The notes under the pieces were generated by a model. The model ran no database searches and was not told where the DNA came from. It saw only the letters and a list, made by a program, of their open reading frames with translations. Made by a program: the position numbers and the translations under genes. DNA of 64,000 bases from Chlorobiaceae bacterium (GTDB taxonomy: Bacteria > Bacteroidota > Chlorobiia > Chlorobiales > Chlorobiaceae): positions 46,824-110,823 of the forward strand of contig JAAXWP010000004.1 in the NCBI GenBank assembly GCA_013334925.1, given 5' to 3'. Below, piece after piece: positions 48,338 to 58,429 of the stretch (position 1 is its first letter; every line of letters begins with the position of its first letter).

Positions 48338-49424
48338 TCGCCTCGCCGCATCCCTGCTGAGCCCCGCTGGTCTTGCCTACGGCGTCATCATGAAGTTCAG
48401 GAACAACCTGTACGACCAGGGCATCTTCAAAGCCTGGCGCTCGCCCATCCCCGTGGTCTCGATCGGCAACATCACCACCGGAGGTACCGGGAAGACGCCG
48501 CTGGTCGACTGGATCGTCAGATTTTACAGAGAAAACGGTATTGCCCCCGCCATCATCTCGCGAGGTTATGGAAGGAGCACGAAAGGAGCCCTGGTCGTTT
48601 CCGACGGAAGCAGAATGCATCTCGGCAGCAGGGAGGCTGGTGATGAGGTGGCCATGCTTGCCGCAAGAAATCCCTCGACGATCGTCATCGTGGCCGAAAA
48701 GAGGCAGGAAGGGGTCGAACTGCTCATGCGCGAGTTTCCCGGCAGGTTGCCGGACGTCATCGTGCTCGACGACGCGTTTCAGCACCGGAAGATCGCTCGT
48801 GACCTCGATATCGTGGTGATCAACGCTTCGGAGCCCCTCACCGATGCAAGAATGCTTCCGGCAGGACACCTGCGGGAGCCCCTCAGCGGGCTCGGTCGCG
48901 CAGATCTGTTCATCCTCAGCAAAATCACGAGCGACAGGAACGCAGCAGCGATCGTGCAACATCTGAAACCATTCGGCAAACCGGTAGTGCTGTCGAAAGT
49001 ATGCCCGGGCAAACCGGTACGGGTACAAAAATCCGGAGACGACATGCACGGAGCTCACGGCACACGAGTACTGGCATTTGCCGGCATCGGCGCTCCCGAA
49101 AGCTTTCTTCGCAGCCTCAGGGAAGCCGGCATGGAGGTTGTTTCGTCACATTTTTTCCGGGATCACCAGCCCTATACCAGAGAGTCGGTAGCGATGATCG
49201 TCAGCGAATCGGAAAAGCTTGGCGTCCTGCCGGTCACCACAGAAAAGGATTGGTTCCGCATTCAGGACAACCAGGAGCTGACAGCTCTGCTCTACCAGGC
49301 TGGATGTGCCTATCTGCCTATCGAACAGCAGTTCATCGAAGGGCAATCGTCACTTGAAAAAAGCCTTCTTGACCTGCTGAACCTCACCTTACATCCAGCG
49401 GCTGGCCAGAAACAGGTGCACTGA
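48330..49424 (+). CDS. lpxK: Tetraacyldisaccharide 4'-kinase
   Basis: Lipid A 4'-kinase at the inner membrane, 364 residues. P-loop SIGNITTGGTGKTPLVDW, then ISRGYGR, DEVAMLAAR, VIVLDDAFQHRKIARDLDIV (the Walker B-like DDAFQHR of LpxK) and MLPAGHLREPL. It overlaps the DUF374 acyltransferase gene; both are in the pathway that starts with LpxC encoded at 30.3 kb. Confidence 0.95.
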   Translation: MPDRLAASLLSPAGLAYGVIMKFRNNLYDQGIFKAWRSPIPVVSIGNITTGGTGKTPLVDWIVRFYRENGIAPAIISRGYGRSTKGALVVSDGSRMHLGSREAGDEVAMLAARNPSTIVIVAEKRQEGVELLMREFPGRLPDVIVLDDAFQHRKIARDLDIVVINASEPLTDARMLPAGHLREPLSGLGRADLFILSKITSDRNAAAIVQHLKPFGKPVVLSKVCPGKPVRVQKSGDDMHGAHGTRVLAFAGIGAPESFLRSLREAGMEVVSSHFFRDHQPYTRESVAMIVSESEKLGVLPVTTEKDWFRIQDNQELTALLYQAGCAYLPIEQQFIEGQSSLEKSLLDLLNLTLHPAAGQKQVH

Positions 49425-49460
49425 TGGCACGCAGCCCTGAAAAGATCCCGCTGCAAGGTA

Positions 49461-50222
49461 TCACTGGAGATTGAACTCAATGGTCACCACGACCCTCGCG
49501 ATCTTGTCGATGGTCGATTTGTCGTAGGTGCCGCCGTAATCGTCCACATTCGCATTCGACACCGGAGGCAGGATGTAAAACGCACCCTGCGAAGCGGAAC
49601 GCATGGCGCCCAGCCTGGCGTCACTGTGCTTGACGAACTCCTGCGCACGTTTTCTGGCGTTGTCGGTTGCGGCACCGATCAGGGACATTTTGACCTCTTC
49701 GAGATTCGAGACAAGGTAGTTGGGATTGGCGTACTCGATGTCGTGTCCCGAAGCCTTGTAATCGAGCGCAGACCGGTGGGCAGCGACAATTTTCTGCAGC
49801 TGACGGCTGCTGACGATGACCGTATGTTTGCCGATGAATCCTTTCTGGACCTGGCGAACCTGCTCGCCAATCGCCTCGTCCTCGTAATACGGCGCGACCG
49901 TTTCATCGGTTTCGCGGATCGAAGCGCCGTCAAAACCCTGTGCAGAAATGAAGCCGTCCAGTGCCACCTTTTCACGACGCAGATTTCCAACAGCCTCGGC
50001 AAAGGTCGCGCCACGGGCTACCGCCGTCAGCTGCCATTCAGCCATATCAGCCCTGACCGGTTTTTCGGCCAATCCCTTTACCACGACAGACGAACGTCCT
50101 GAGCCGATATGCCTGGTCTGGTAACCGAGAACGAACGCGCCAAGAACCAGCCCGAGCGAAACGAGCACTCCGAATACCACAACCGAACGGGACATGCCCG
50201 AAGAGTCCTGACCGTTTTTCAT
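49461..50222 (-). CDS. SIMPL domain (DUF541) periplasmic protein
   Basis: 253 residues. A single hydrophobic segment near residues 12-32 (VVVFGVLVSLGLVLGAFVLGY) is a signal anchor; the rest is a SIMPL/DUF541 domain (RADMAEWQLTAVARGATFAEA, ATDNARKRAQEFVKHSDARLGAM). Family members have poorly defined envelope or stress roles. It converges on lpxK with a 36-base gap. Confidence 0.87.
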   Translation of the reverse strand: MKNGQDSSGMSRSVVVFGVLVSLGLVLGAFVLGYQTRHIGSGRSSVVVKGLAEKPVRADMAEWQLTAVARGATFAEAVGNLRREKVALDGFISAQGFDGASIRETDETVAPYYEDEAIGEQVRQVQKGFIGKHTVIVSSRQLQKIVAAHRSALDYKASGHDIEYANPNYLVSNLEEVKMSLIGAATDNARKRAQEFVKHSDARLGAMRSASQGAFYILPPVSNANVDDYGGTYDKSTIDKIARVVVTIEFNLQ

Positions 50223-50379
50223 GATTCACCTGATAAACGTTAATAACAGCCGTTGACGGTGCCGGTCAAAGCCATCTGACAAATACCACCGACACACCTG
50301 CAAGCCATGTAAATATAAACACGAACCTGCACACATTTCCTCAGACGGCTAATTCGGAAACCTTGTTGAGCACCAATAC

Positions 50380-50436
50380 AGGAGTGCGGGCATTCCTGTC
50401 GTCCATGCAATGGTGTGCTGGAATACCCGCACTCCT
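50380..50436. other. Long imperfect hairpin
   Basis: Two 17-base arms (left AGGAGTGCGGGCATTCC, right GGAATACCCGCACTCCT) match at 16 of 17 positions around a 23-base loop. It lies in the 352-base gap between the SIMPL and isochorismatase genes. It may be a terminator or a structured RNA. A second hairpin, CTGCCTCAG with CTGAGGCAG at 50518-50543, follows the isochorismatase stop. The rest of the gap has no gene. Confidence 0.6.
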
Positions 50437-50574
50437 TTCAAAACGACGCTTTTTGCTGCTGATAAGACGCTTGATGGCTTTTTTCTGGTAATAACTCAGT
50501 CTGGCACAACGAGGGAACTGCCTCAGCTTTGCATCTGAGGCAGCCTCCTGCAGGGAATTATTCTACGTGAACGT

Positions 50575-51117
50575 TCACTCCTTGATGATCTTCGAGATCG
50601 CCTTGAACGTATCGCCCTCGGCCACACGCAGCAATTCGAAAATGGCCATCTCGGTGCTGGTGGGCACACCGCCGGCCCGCTCGATACATTTGATCCCAAG
50701 AGCTCGGTTTTCCGGAGTTCTCGAAGAGACCCCATCGGTAACCAGATGCACATTGTAACCAAATTCAAGCAGCTCGACACAGGTCTGGTAAACACAGACA
50801 TGGGTTTCCATACCGACAACGAGAATATCGTTGCGGCCAAGCGAACGCAAACGGTCCATGAATCCTTCACCGCCACAGCAACTGAACGAAAGTTTCTCGA
50901 ACGGCTGGTCATCGCCGATGAGCTCTTTCAGAGGATCGATCGTATGCCCCAGTCCCTTCGGGTACTGTTCCGTATAAATCGCCGGTACGCCAAGCAGTTT
51001 GCAGGCTCTGAGCAGCTTGCCGATGTTCTTTTCGACGAGATCGGCTTCAAATACTGCAGAAGCCAGTTTGGCCTGCACATCGATGATGAGCAGGAGTGTC
51101 TCTTTTGGAGTTATCAT
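50575..51117 (-). CDS. Isochorismatase-family hydrolase (YcaC-like)
   Basis: 180 residues from ATG 51117 (MITPKETLLL). Catalytic Asp in LLIIDVQAKLA and nucleophilic Cys in VGMETHVCVYQT; the pattern fits the cysteine hydrolase family (YcaC, nicotinamidase-like). Substrate unknown. An ATG 15 codons upstream (51162) is possible. It is divergent from the methyltransferase gene at 51228. Confidence 0.88.
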   Translation of the reverse strand: MITPKETLLLIIDVQAKLASAVFEADLVEKNIGKLLRACKLLGVPAIYTEQYPKGLGHTIDPLKELIGDDQPFEKLSFSCCGGEGFMDRLRSLGRNDILVVGMETHVCVYQTCVELLEFGYNVHLVTDGVSSRTPENRALGIKCIERAGGVPTSTEMAIFELLRVAEGDTFKAISKIIKE

Positions 51118-51227
51118 GGTAACTTGAGAGGGAGAAGTTGACAAGGAACGATGCAGGGCCATCGGCGATATTCCTACAATTAGGTGGTTTTAAAAATAAT
51201 CATTCAAAGCAATTATTACACTTTACC

Positions 51228-51749
51228 ATGGAAAAACGACAAGAACGGCAAAATGGGCAGTTCGGCCAGAGGGGCGAACTCCTGCTCGCCCTGCAGTTAC
51301 TGCTCATGCTCGGATTCGTTGTGGTACCACCATGGCCTTCTGAACAGGACTCAGTTCTCTTCCGGTCACTTGCCGGATTTCGATGGCTGATGCTCACGTT
51401 CTGCTGGATCAGCTCTCTGATATTCACCCTTGGAGGGTTCCTGGCCATCAGAAAATACCTGACCCCACTCCCCTATCCAGTTGAAGACAACCAGCTGGTC
51501 ACCACGGGAGTCTTCCGCCTGGTTCGCCATCCGATCTATACAGGCCTGCTTCTGGCAGGAGCCGGATGGACAATCTTTACGGCAAGCGCCGCGCATCTGC
51601 TGGTGAGCATTGTTGCCGCCTTACTGCTCGATCACAAAGCATCCAGGGAAGAGGGCTGGCTCAGGCAGCGTCATCCGGAATATGCGGAGTACGCACTGAG
51701 AACCGGGAAATTCATACCAAAGTTACGTGTTGGCAAGCGGAAACAATGA
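51228..51749 (+). CDS. Isoprenylcysteine carboxyl methyltransferase-family membrane protein
   Basis: 173 residues starting at ATG 51228 (MEKRQERQ). About four to five transmembrane helices, then the ICMT/PEMT signature: LVTTGVFRLVRHPIYTGLLL and the C-terminal KASREEGWLRQRHPEYAEYAL with the cofactor-binding Glu. SAM-dependent methylation of a lipid or prenyl substrate is the family function; the substrate is unknown. An in-frame ATG at 51138 would overlap the divergent gene and is not used. Confidence 0.88.
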   Translation: MEKRQERQNGQFGQRGELLLALQLLLMLGFVVVPPWPSEQDSVLFRSLAGFRWLMLTFCWISSLIFTLGGFLAIRKYLTPLPYPVEDNQLVTTGVFRLVRHPIYTGLLLAGAGWTIFTASAAHLLVSIVAALLLDHKASREEGWLRQRHPEYAEYALRTGKFIPKLRVGKRKQ

Positions 51750-51872
51750 TACTGCTGCCGTTATCGTTTCGGCGGTAACCGGGCTCAAAGGCACACCGGT
51801 TCGGCATCTTCGATCAGGAAGCGAAACGCTCTCCGCTCATGCCGCACCGTCAACCATTAAAAAAATCAACTG

Positions 51873-52514
51873 TCAATTATCCTTCACGCACCTCACGGAC
51901 AGCCCGAGACCTTTTCCGACACTGACTCTGCCCAGACGGGCATCGGATAGCGAGATCTCCCGATCCCATGCCTCAAACGGACCGGAAACCGTTGCACTCC
52001 AGAAAAAAGCGAGTGCACCATCGCCGAAAAAATCTCCCAGACAGTTTCTGCTTCCCGGAAAAAGGAGATCGAATCCGCTGGCAGAAGCTCCACTACCCCT
52101 GAGTCTGCCACCGGCAACGCCAGCTCCACCAAGATGATCGGCAAGGCGGGACCACTCCCGGTCATCCGGCACATGCCATCCCATAGGTGCCAGGCCGCGC
52201 AGATCAGAAACAGCATACCAGTTGTACAACCTGCCCTTCCTGCCCGCACCCGCCTGATCGTTCATGGAGTAACACCAGGCCCCCTCCTGCTTCGTAATCG
52301 CAGCGTTCCACTCGGCGACACTTCGTGCCTCAGGTATCCGGTCACCGTTCCGGTAATGGTCGACATCGAGATTTTCGGTCATCCAGATCTGCTCTCCGAT
52401 CGTGACCTGCCCCGGCGAAGCCGACTCGCGCTTACAGCCTGTCAAAAGCAGCAACAACACCAGAAGAGAACAGAATACGGCAGCCGGAACGGAAAAACTT
52501 TTCACTCTTTTCAA
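51873..52514 (-). CDS. FISUMP-domain lipoprotein
   Basis: 213 residues with a lipoprotein signal ending in the lipobox LLTGC (Cys 27) and a Fibrobacter succinogenes major paralogous domain: QIWMTENLDVDHYRNGD, GRLYNWYAVSD, GWHVPDDREW, FWSATVSG and GLSVRCVKD at the end. The domain is common in Bacteroidetes and Chlorobi outer-membrane lipoproteins of unknown function. Upstream gap to elbB (about 445 bases) contains the palindromic element at 52614-52708. Confidence 0.9.
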   Translation of the reverse strand: MKRVKSFSVPAAVFCSLLVLLLLLTGCKRESASPGQVTIGEQIWMTENLDVDHYRNGDRIPEARSVAEWNAAITKQEGAWCYSMNDQAGAGRKGRLYNWYAVSDLRGLAPMGWHVPDDREWSRLADHLGGAGVAGGRLRGSGASASGFDLLFPGSRNCLGDFFGDGALAFFWSATVSGPFEAWDREISLSDARLGRVSVGKGLGLSVRCVKDN

Positions 52515-52613
52515 TTTCTGTTATGGCAACAACACTCCCGGGCGACAACCGGAATCGACACCTGTTATCAATCCGGCCATGACAAGTCGCATAAAATTCC
52601 CGGAGAAAGCAGT

Positions 52614-52708
52614 GTCATTCTGAGTTGAGCGTGGCGAAATGAAGAATCCATCTTACTATTAATAAATGAGTTCTGGATTCTTCCCCTACAAGTCAGGATC
52701 AGAATGAC
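52614..52708. repeat. Imperfect palindromic element (MITE-like)
   Basis: 95 bases with inverted ends: GTCATTCTGA at the left with TCAGAATGAC at the right, and AGAATCCA with TGGATTCT further in. The ends look like interspersed short palindromes seen in many Bacteroidetes and Chlorobi genomes. No coding capacity and no clear target duplication. The rest of the 52515-52960 gap holds no gene I would accept. Confidence 0.7.
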
Positions 52709-52960
52709 ATTTGGGAAACCCTTTGTTCTGTCAATGATCGAAACCTTCAGTTGCCACCTTGACAAGGCAACGCAAGGGAGATAAGCTAAATTATAAAAAA
52801 CAGAAAAAATGGATCTTCCCTCGTCTCAATGCGCTGAAAAAACAGCTTTCACCGGGTGAACGTTGGAACAAAACGGGCGCTTGCCTGTATATTCAGAACA
52901 TGAGCGCCTGCCATCCGTTGCAGGATAAACGAGCAATCTAACAAGCAACTGAGCCATCCC

Positions 52961-53617
52961 ATGAAAAAAATTGGCGTTATCCTTTCCGGCTGCGGTGTCT
53001 ACGACGGCACTGAAATTCACGAAGCGGTACTTACACTGCTCTCCATCGACAAGGCTATGGCCGAGGCGGTCTGTTTCGCTCCGGATATTCCGCAGCATCA
53101 TGTGATCAACCATCTCACCGGCGAAGTATCGGAGGGTGAAACCAGAAACGTGCTGGTCGAATCGGCAAGGATCGCCCGTGGCGCCATCAGGAACCTCAAA
53201 GAGATCGATTCGCTGATACTCGACGCGCTCATCATTCCCGGTGGTTTCGGTGCGGCGAAGAACCTGAGTGATTATGCATTCAGGGGTGCAAGCTGCGAAG
53301 TGCTTCCAGAAGTCGCCGAAGCGATCCGGAAATTCCACAGCACCGGCAAACCGATCGGGTTCCTTTGTATCGCGCCGGTCATTGCCGCCAGACTGTTCGG
53401 AAGCGACAGCATCGAGGTCACCATCGGAAACGATGCCGCAACGGCTGGAGACATCGCCGCAATGGGCGCGCGCCATGTAAACCGGCGGGTCGACGAAATT
53501 CTGGTAAGTGCGGATGGAAAAGTAGTCACCACTCCGGCCTATATGCTCGGTCCATCGATCGCCGATGTCGCAAAGGGCATCGACGCCCTGGTCGTCAAGG
53601 TGCTGGAACTATGCTGA
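52961..53617 (+). CDS. elbB: ElbB-type DJ-1/PfpI glyoxalase
   Basis: 218 residues. KIGVILSGCGVYDGTEIHEAV, then ALIIPGGFGAAKNLSDYA and KPIGFLCIAPVIAARLFG (with the elbow Cys) match E. coli ElbB, an isoprenoid-linked protein of the DJ-1 superfamily with weak glyoxalase activity. It ends convergently with the ABC permease, overlapping nine bases. Confidence 0.95.
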   Translation: MKKIGVILSGCGVYDGTEIHEAVLTLLSIDKAMAEAVCFAPDIPQHHVINHLTGEVSEGETRNVLVESARIARGAIRNLKEIDSLILDALIIPGGFGAAKNLSDYAFRGASCEVLPEVAEAIRKFHSTGKPIGFLCIAPVIAARLFGSDSIEVTIGNDAATAGDIAAMGARHVNRRVDEILVSADGKVVTTPAYMLGPSIADVAKGIDALVVKVLELC

Positions 53618-54487
53618 TTCCTCCCTGTCGTAAGGCACCCCGACCTCCGCGGGCGGGGTCGCCCGACCGACAAACCCGGCGAGTACGACGAGAGTGATCA
53701 CATACGGCAGAGCCTGCACCAGTTGCGAAGGCAGCCATCCTGTCTGCACCCACATTTCCAGCGACTCGGTCGAAGCGAACAACAGACTGGCAACACCTGC
53801 ACCCACTGGCGTCCATTTGCCGATGATCATCGCAGCCAGGGCGATATACCCCCTGCCGGCAGACATGTTGTCCGTAAAACTGTGTTGCTGATACACGAGA
53901 AAAGCACCACCCATCGCTGCAAGCGCCCCTGATACCAGAACCCCGGCATACCTGAGACGCCGTACGTTCACGCCGGTCGTCTCGACCGTTCTGGCGCTTT
54001 CTCCCGCCGCCCGAAGCCTGAGACCGAACGGTGTTCTGAACATGACCACCTGACCGAGCACCACCGACAGCACCGCAAGAAGAAACAGCGGATCGACGAG
54101 CACCGAAGGAACCTCCATACCAGCAATCCTGGCAGAGTTCATCGCGCTGCCGAACATCAGGGAAAGACCGAAGCGCGTGGCACCCATTGCCAGAATATTG
54201 ATGGCGATACCGCTGACGATCTGGTTTGCCCTCAGTGTGATCGTCACGAAAGCATGCACAAGGGCAAGAATTATCCCAAAAACCATCGCGACCCCCAACC
54301 CGGCCCAGGCGGAACCGGTTAAGTGCTGACCGACTGCCGCGCCGAAAGCTCCCGTGAGAATCAGTCCTTCAAGCGCCAGATTGATCACTCCGCTACGTTC
54401 CGAAAAAGAGGCCCCGACCGAGGCCAGAATGTAGGGTACGGATATCCTGAGTACCTGAAGAACGAAAACGATCGCTACGTTTTCCAT
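53609..54487 (-). CDS. ABC transporter permease, nucleoside/BmpD type
   Basis: 292 residues of mostly hydrophobic helices, with SERSGVINLALEGLILTGAFGAAVG near the N-terminus, the segment typical of the second permease of the nucleoside (NupQ/YufQ) branch of ABC importers, and FTDNMSAGRGYIALAAMIIGKW later. The ATPase, first permease and BMP lipoprotein that usually accompany it are absent here, so it is orphaned in this window. The 3' end overlaps elbB by nine bases. Confidence 0.87.
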   Translation of the reverse strand: MENVAIVFVLQVLRISVPYILASVGASFSERSGVINLALEGLILTGAFGAAVGQHLTGSAWAGLGVAMVFGIILALVHAFVTITLRANQIVSGIAINILAMGATRFGLSLMFGSAMNSARIAGMEVPSVLVDPLFLLAVLSVVLGQVVMFRTPFGLRLRAAGESARTVETTGVNVRRLRYAGVLVSGALAAMGGAFLVYQQHSFTDNMSAGRGYIALAAMIIGKWTPVGAGVASLLFASTESLEMWVQTGWLPSQLVQALPYVITLVVLAGFVGRATPPAEVGVPYDREESA

Positions 54488-54656
54488 TGTTCTATATCAA
54501 CACATGGTTATCCGGAGTTTTTCCGGAGAGTTTTTTCTATTAAATTTCAGTTCTGAAACTTAGCGAACACCAGCCGCTTTTTTCAGATTTTTCTGTTGTT
54601 TTTCGGGTTGGCCGTTGGTTCAACCGGTTCATTCACTCCAGACATTCCAGACAAAC

Positions 54657-57404
54657 ATGCCGAATTCTCACGTTGACGAATCAGCTGCAGCCAAGCAATA
54701 CATTTACAGCTTTGCTGGCGGTGCCGCTGAGGGAGACGCTTCCATGAAAAACCTTCTTGGAGGCAAAGGTGCAAACCTTGCAGAGATGGCTAACATAGGC
54801 CTTCCTGTCCCACCCGGATTCACTCTTTCGACTGAAGTCTGTACGTACTACTACGACAATCAGAAAACTTACCCGGCGAACCTCTTCGACAGGGACATCC
54901 CTGCAGCCATGAAGAAAATCGAAGAGTACCTGGGAAAGAGATTCGGCGACCCTGAAAACCCCCTCCTCGTATCGGTCCGTTCCGGTGCACGCGCCTCGAT
55001 GCCTGGCATGATGGACACCATCCTCAACCTCGGCCTCAACGACAGTACGGTCGCCGGCCTTGCAAGGAAATCGGGCAACGAGCGTTTCGCCTGGGACTGC
55101 TACCGCCGCTTTGTCCAGATGTATGGCGACGTCGTGCTCGACCTCAAACCTGCAGACAAAAAACAGATCGACCCCTTCGAGGAGATCCTTGAACACAAGA
55201 AACACGAACTGGGCATCACGCTCGACACCGAATTCAACGTCGAAGATCTCAAGGACCTTGTCGCAAAATACAAGAGCGCAATCCTCGACAAGACCGGCAA
55301 GACCTTCCCTGAAGATCCGGTCGAACAGCTCCGCGGAGCCATTGGCGCCGTGTTCAACAGCTGGAACAACGAGCGCGCCATCGTTTACCGCAAGCTGAAC
55401 CACATCCCCGGCTGGTGGGGTACCGCCTGCAACGTCCAGGCAATGGTGTTCGGCAATATGGGCGAAGACTGCGGCACGGGCGTGGCATTCACCCGCGACG
55501 CCGCATCGGGCGACAACATCTTCTACGGTGAGTTCCTGATGAACGCCCAGGGCGAAGATGTCGTGGCAGGAACCAGGACCCCGCTCAAGATCGAGCAGCT
55601 CGCACTGGAAAACCCGAAAATCTACGGCCAGCTCGAAGATATCCGTTCCATCCTCGAGAAGCACTACCGCGACATGATGGACATCGAGTTCACCATCGAG
55701 AGCGACAAGCTCTTCATGCTGCAGTGCCGCGTCGGCAAGCGTACCGGCTTTGCCGCCATCAAGATCGCCGTCGACATGTTCAACGAAGGCCTGATCGACG
55801 AGAAAGAGGTGCTTCGCAGGATCGAACCGGAACAGCTCAACCAGCTGCTTCGCCCCGTTTTCGACCTCAACGAGAAACGTTCCGCCGTCGATGGCGGACG
55901 CCTCCTGGCCACCGGCCTCAATGCCGGCCCCGGTGCCGCCTGCGGCCGCATCTACTTCAACGCCGACGACGCTCAGGACGCAGCCAAGCGCGGTGAAGAG
56001 GTTATCCTGGTCAGGATCGAGACCTCTCCGGAAGACATCAAAGGTATGGCGGTCGCTGAAGGCATCCTGACGGAGCGCGGCGGCATGACCTCGCACGCAG
56101 CTCTCGTCGCCCGCCAGATGGGCAAAGTCTGCGTCGCAGGTTGCGGTGCCCTCAGGATCGACTACAAGACCGGTGAAATGCGCGTCAACGGTAACGATAT
56201 CGTGCTCAAAGAGGGTGATTACCTCTCCATCGACGGCAGCACCGGCGAAGTCATCGCCGGAGAAGTGAGAACCAAGAACTCCGAAATTCTCGAGGTGCTG
56301 ATCGACAAGACCCTGAAACCGGAAGACGCACCGACCTTCAAGATCTACGATCAGCTCATGAAGTGGGCCGACAAGTACCGCAAACTCAACATCCGCACCA
56401 ACGCCGACCAGCCCGACCAAGCCGAGATCGCCATCACCTTTGGTGCAGAAGGTATCGGCCTCTGCAGGACCGAGCACATGTTCTTTGGCGGTGACCGTAT
56501 CGATGCGATGCGTGAGATGATCCTCGCCGACGACATCGCAGGACGCAAGACCGCGCTCGACAAGCTGCTCCCCTACCAGAGGGAAGATTTCTACGGCCTC
56601 TTCAAGGCCATGGGCGCCCGTCCGGTCACCATCAGGCTCCTCGATCCGCCGCTGCACGAGTTCCTGCCGCACACCGACGCCGAAATCGACGATCTGGCAG
56701 GCAAAATCGGCAAGTCAAGCGCAGAGATCAAGGCACGCATCGAAAGCCTGCACGAATTCAACCCGATGCTGGGCCTTCGCGGCTGCCGTCTCGGCATCCT
56801 GCACCCGGAGATCATCGTGATGCAGGCACGCGCCATCATCGAGGCGGCATGCATGATCAAGCAGGAAGGTCAGGACATCGTGCCTGAGATCATGGTCCCG
56901 CTCGTCAGCACCGTCAAGGAGCTCGAGATAACCAGTGAAGTCATCCACAAGACGGCCCGCAGCGTCATCGCCGAAAAGGGCGTCGGTGTCAAGTATCTGG
57001 TCGGCACCATGATCGAGGTTCCTCGCGCTGCGCTCACCTCCGATCAGATCGCCAAGGCTGCAGACTTCTTCAGCTACGGTACCAACGACCTTACCCAGAT
57101 GGGCCTCGGCATGAGTCGCGACGACTCCGGCCAGTTCCTGCCGATCTATCAGCAGCAGGAGATCTTCGAACGCAACCCGTTCGAAACCATCGACAAAGAC
57201 GGTGTCGGCCGACTGCTCAGCTTGTCAGCCAAAGAGGGCCGCTCGGTCAAGCCGGACCTCAAGCTCGGCATCTGCGGTGAACATGGCGGCGACCCGGCCA
57301 CGGTCGAGTTCTGCCACATGACCGGCCTGAACTACGTATCCTGCAGCCCGTACCGCGTGCCGATCGCACGCCTTGCAGCTGCTCGCGCTGCGCTTCAGGA
57401 CTGA
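54657..57404 (+). CDS. ppdK: Pyruvate, phosphate dikinase
   Basis: Interconverts pyruvate and PEP with ATP and phosphate; in green sulfur bacteria it supplies PEP from the pyruvate made by pyruvate synthase after acetyl-CoA is formed. 915 residues from ATG 54657. N-terminal nucleotide domain [23 protein letters not shown], catalytic phosphohistidine in the [16 protein letters not shown] signature and the PEP domain with [17 protein letters not shown] and [10 protein letters not shown]. Works with ppc at 3.7 kb, which uses the PEP. A terminator follows. Confidence 0.97.
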   Translation: MPNSHVDESAAAKQYIYSFAGGAAEGDASMKNLLGGKGANLAEMANIGLPVPPGFTLSTEVCTYYYDNQKTYPANLFDRDIPAAMKKIEEYLGKRFGDPENPLLVSVRSGARASMPGMMDTILNLGLNDSTVAGLARKSGNERFAWDCYRRFVQMYGDVVLDLKPADKKQIDPFEEILEHKKHELGITLDTEFNVEDLKDLVAKYKSAILDKTGKTFPEDPVEQLRGAIGAVFNSWNNERAIVYRKLNHIPGWWGTACNVQAMVFGNMGEDCGTGVAFTRDAASGDNIFYGEFLMNAQGEDVVAGTRTPLKIEQLALENPKIYGQLEDIRSILEKHYRDMMDIEFTIESDKLFMLQCRVGKRTGFAAIKIAVDMFNEGLIDEKEVLRRIEPEQLNQLLRPVFDLNEKRSAVDGGRLLATGLNAGPGAACGRIYFNADDAQDAAKRGEEVILVRIETSPEDIKGMAVAEGILTERGGMTSHAALVARQMGKVCVAGCGALRIDYKTGEMRVNGNDIVLKEGDYLSIDGSTGEVIAGEVRTKNSEILEVLIDKTLKPEDAPTFKIYDQLMKWADKYRKLNIRTNADQPDQAEIAITFGAEGIGLCRTEHMFFGGDRIDAMREMILADDIAGRKTALDKLLPYQREDFYGLFKAMGARPVTIRLLDPPLHEFLPHTDAEIDDLAGKIGKSSAEIKARIESLHEFNPMLGLRGCRLGILHPEIIVMQARAIIEAACMIKQEGQDIVPEIMVPLVSTVKELEITSEVIHKTARSVIAEKGVGVKYLVGTMIEVPRAALTSDQIAKAADFFSYGTNDLTQMGLGMSRDDSGQFLPIYQQQEIFERNPFETIDKDGVGRLLSLSAKEGRSVKPDLKLGICGEHGGDPATVEFCHMTGLNYVSCSPYRVPIARLAAARAALQD

Positions 57405-57428
57405 GCTTCAGGAAGCTGAATACAACAG

Positions 57429-57458
57429 AAAAGACGGCCGATCAGCCGTCTTTTCTGT
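57429..57458 (+). terminator. Terminator of ppdK
   Basis: AAAAGACGGC and GCCGTCTTTT form a 10-bp stem with a 6-base loop, followed by CTGTTTTT. Confidence 0.9.
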
Positions 57459-57506
57459 TTTTGCCCAGAAGCCGTAGCGCCTTATGTGCAACTGCCCGCA
57501 AAGCGA

Positions 57507-57668
57507 TCAGATGATCTGCTCGGCTATCTCCACATTCTGGAGCGTTCTGTCATTCCCGATCTGGTTAAGGATCGTGGCTGTCGTGGAGCCCGCAGACCGC
57601 AGGCCAACGGCGTCATAAGGCTGTTTCGAAACAATCTGATCGATGGAGGTTTGCCGGGAGATCGGCAT
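57507..57668 (-). CDS. Possible 53-residue protein downstream of the exonuclease gene
   Basis: A minus-strand ATG at 57668 opens 53 codons (MPISRQTSIDQIVSK ... LQNVEIAEQII). Composition looks like a soluble helical protein. It starts 29 bases after the exonuclease stop, so it could be co-transcribed. No Shine-Dalgarno is clear, and I know no family; it may be a small conserved gene or a remnant. Confidence 0.35.
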   Translation of the reverse strand: MPISRQTSIDQIVSKQPYDAVGLRSAGSTTATILNQIGNDRTLQNVEIAEQII

Positions 57669-57697
57669 TCATCCGGTGGTTGACCGGATGTGTCCTC

Positions 57698-58339
57698 TCA
57701 CTCCGAAAGGGAGGAGAGATAACGGTGAGCGTAGAGCCTGTTGATCCGGGACAGCTCCTGAAGCTGTTCGATGGTGATCGTGGAAAGCGAATAACTCCTG
57801 CGGATCCGCTCCAGCATCTCCAGCCAGAGCTGAGCGGTCATTTCGGCATCAGCAAGCGCACGGTGAAAACTGCCAGCCGGAGTGATACCCACATGGGAGA
57901 CCAGGGTCTTCAGCTTGTGGTTCGGAGCATCCTGGTAAATCCGCCGGGACACGAGCAGCGAGCAGCAACAGGACCCATCATGCACCCGACCGATCCTTTT
58001 CAGTTCGGCGTCAAGAAAGCGCTTGTCGAAAGCGGCATTGTGAGCGACGATATGACGACCTGCCACAAAATCCGAAAACTCGGCCATCACCTTTTCACAA
58101 CTCGGCTGCGTTTTCAGCATCTCATTGGTGATTCCGGTATACCCCTCGATGAACGAGCTGATCCTGAAGCCTGGGTTCATCAGCTTATGAAAGCGATCGA
58201 CAACCGAGCCATTCTCGATGAGCACAGCCCCGATCTCGATCGCCCGGTCGCCATACTCGGGAGACAACCCCGTAGTCTCGAAGTCAAGAACGACTACCGT
58301 GTCCGCTGAGGGTTTCTGCAATGAATCGACCAATGACAC
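57698..58339 (-). CDS. DEDDh 3'-5' exonuclease (DNA polymerase III epsilon-like)
   Basis: 213 residues. Exo I with Asp-Glu in [15 protein letters not shown], exo [17 protein letters not shown], and exo III with His in [14 protein letters not shown]: the complete DEDDh set. Could be the proofreading subunit or a stand-alone exonuclease; GSB carry several of these. No polymerase gene is beside it. Confidence 0.9.
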   Translation of the reverse strand: MSLVDSLQKPSADTVVVLDFETTGLSPEYGDRAIEIGAVLIENGSVVDRFHKLMNPGFRISSFIEGYTGITNEMLKTQPSCEKVMAEFSDFVAGRHIVAHNAAFDKRFLDAELKRIGRVHDGSCCCSLLVSRRIYQDAPNHKLKTLVSHVGITPAGSFHRALADAEMTAQLWLEMLERIRRSYSLSTITIEQLQELSRINRLYAHRYLSSLSE

Positions 58340-58429
58340 TCGTGATTTTTCGTTGAAACCAGAACGCCCCGGTCCGTGGGCCGAGGCGCCTTCGTTAAGA
58401 AGCCAGAACGAAATCAGCCAGGAAAAGCC

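Noticed and set aside
54681..56672. 663-codon open frame antisense to ppdK
   Set aside because: Same effect: antisense of a certain gene with no family motif.
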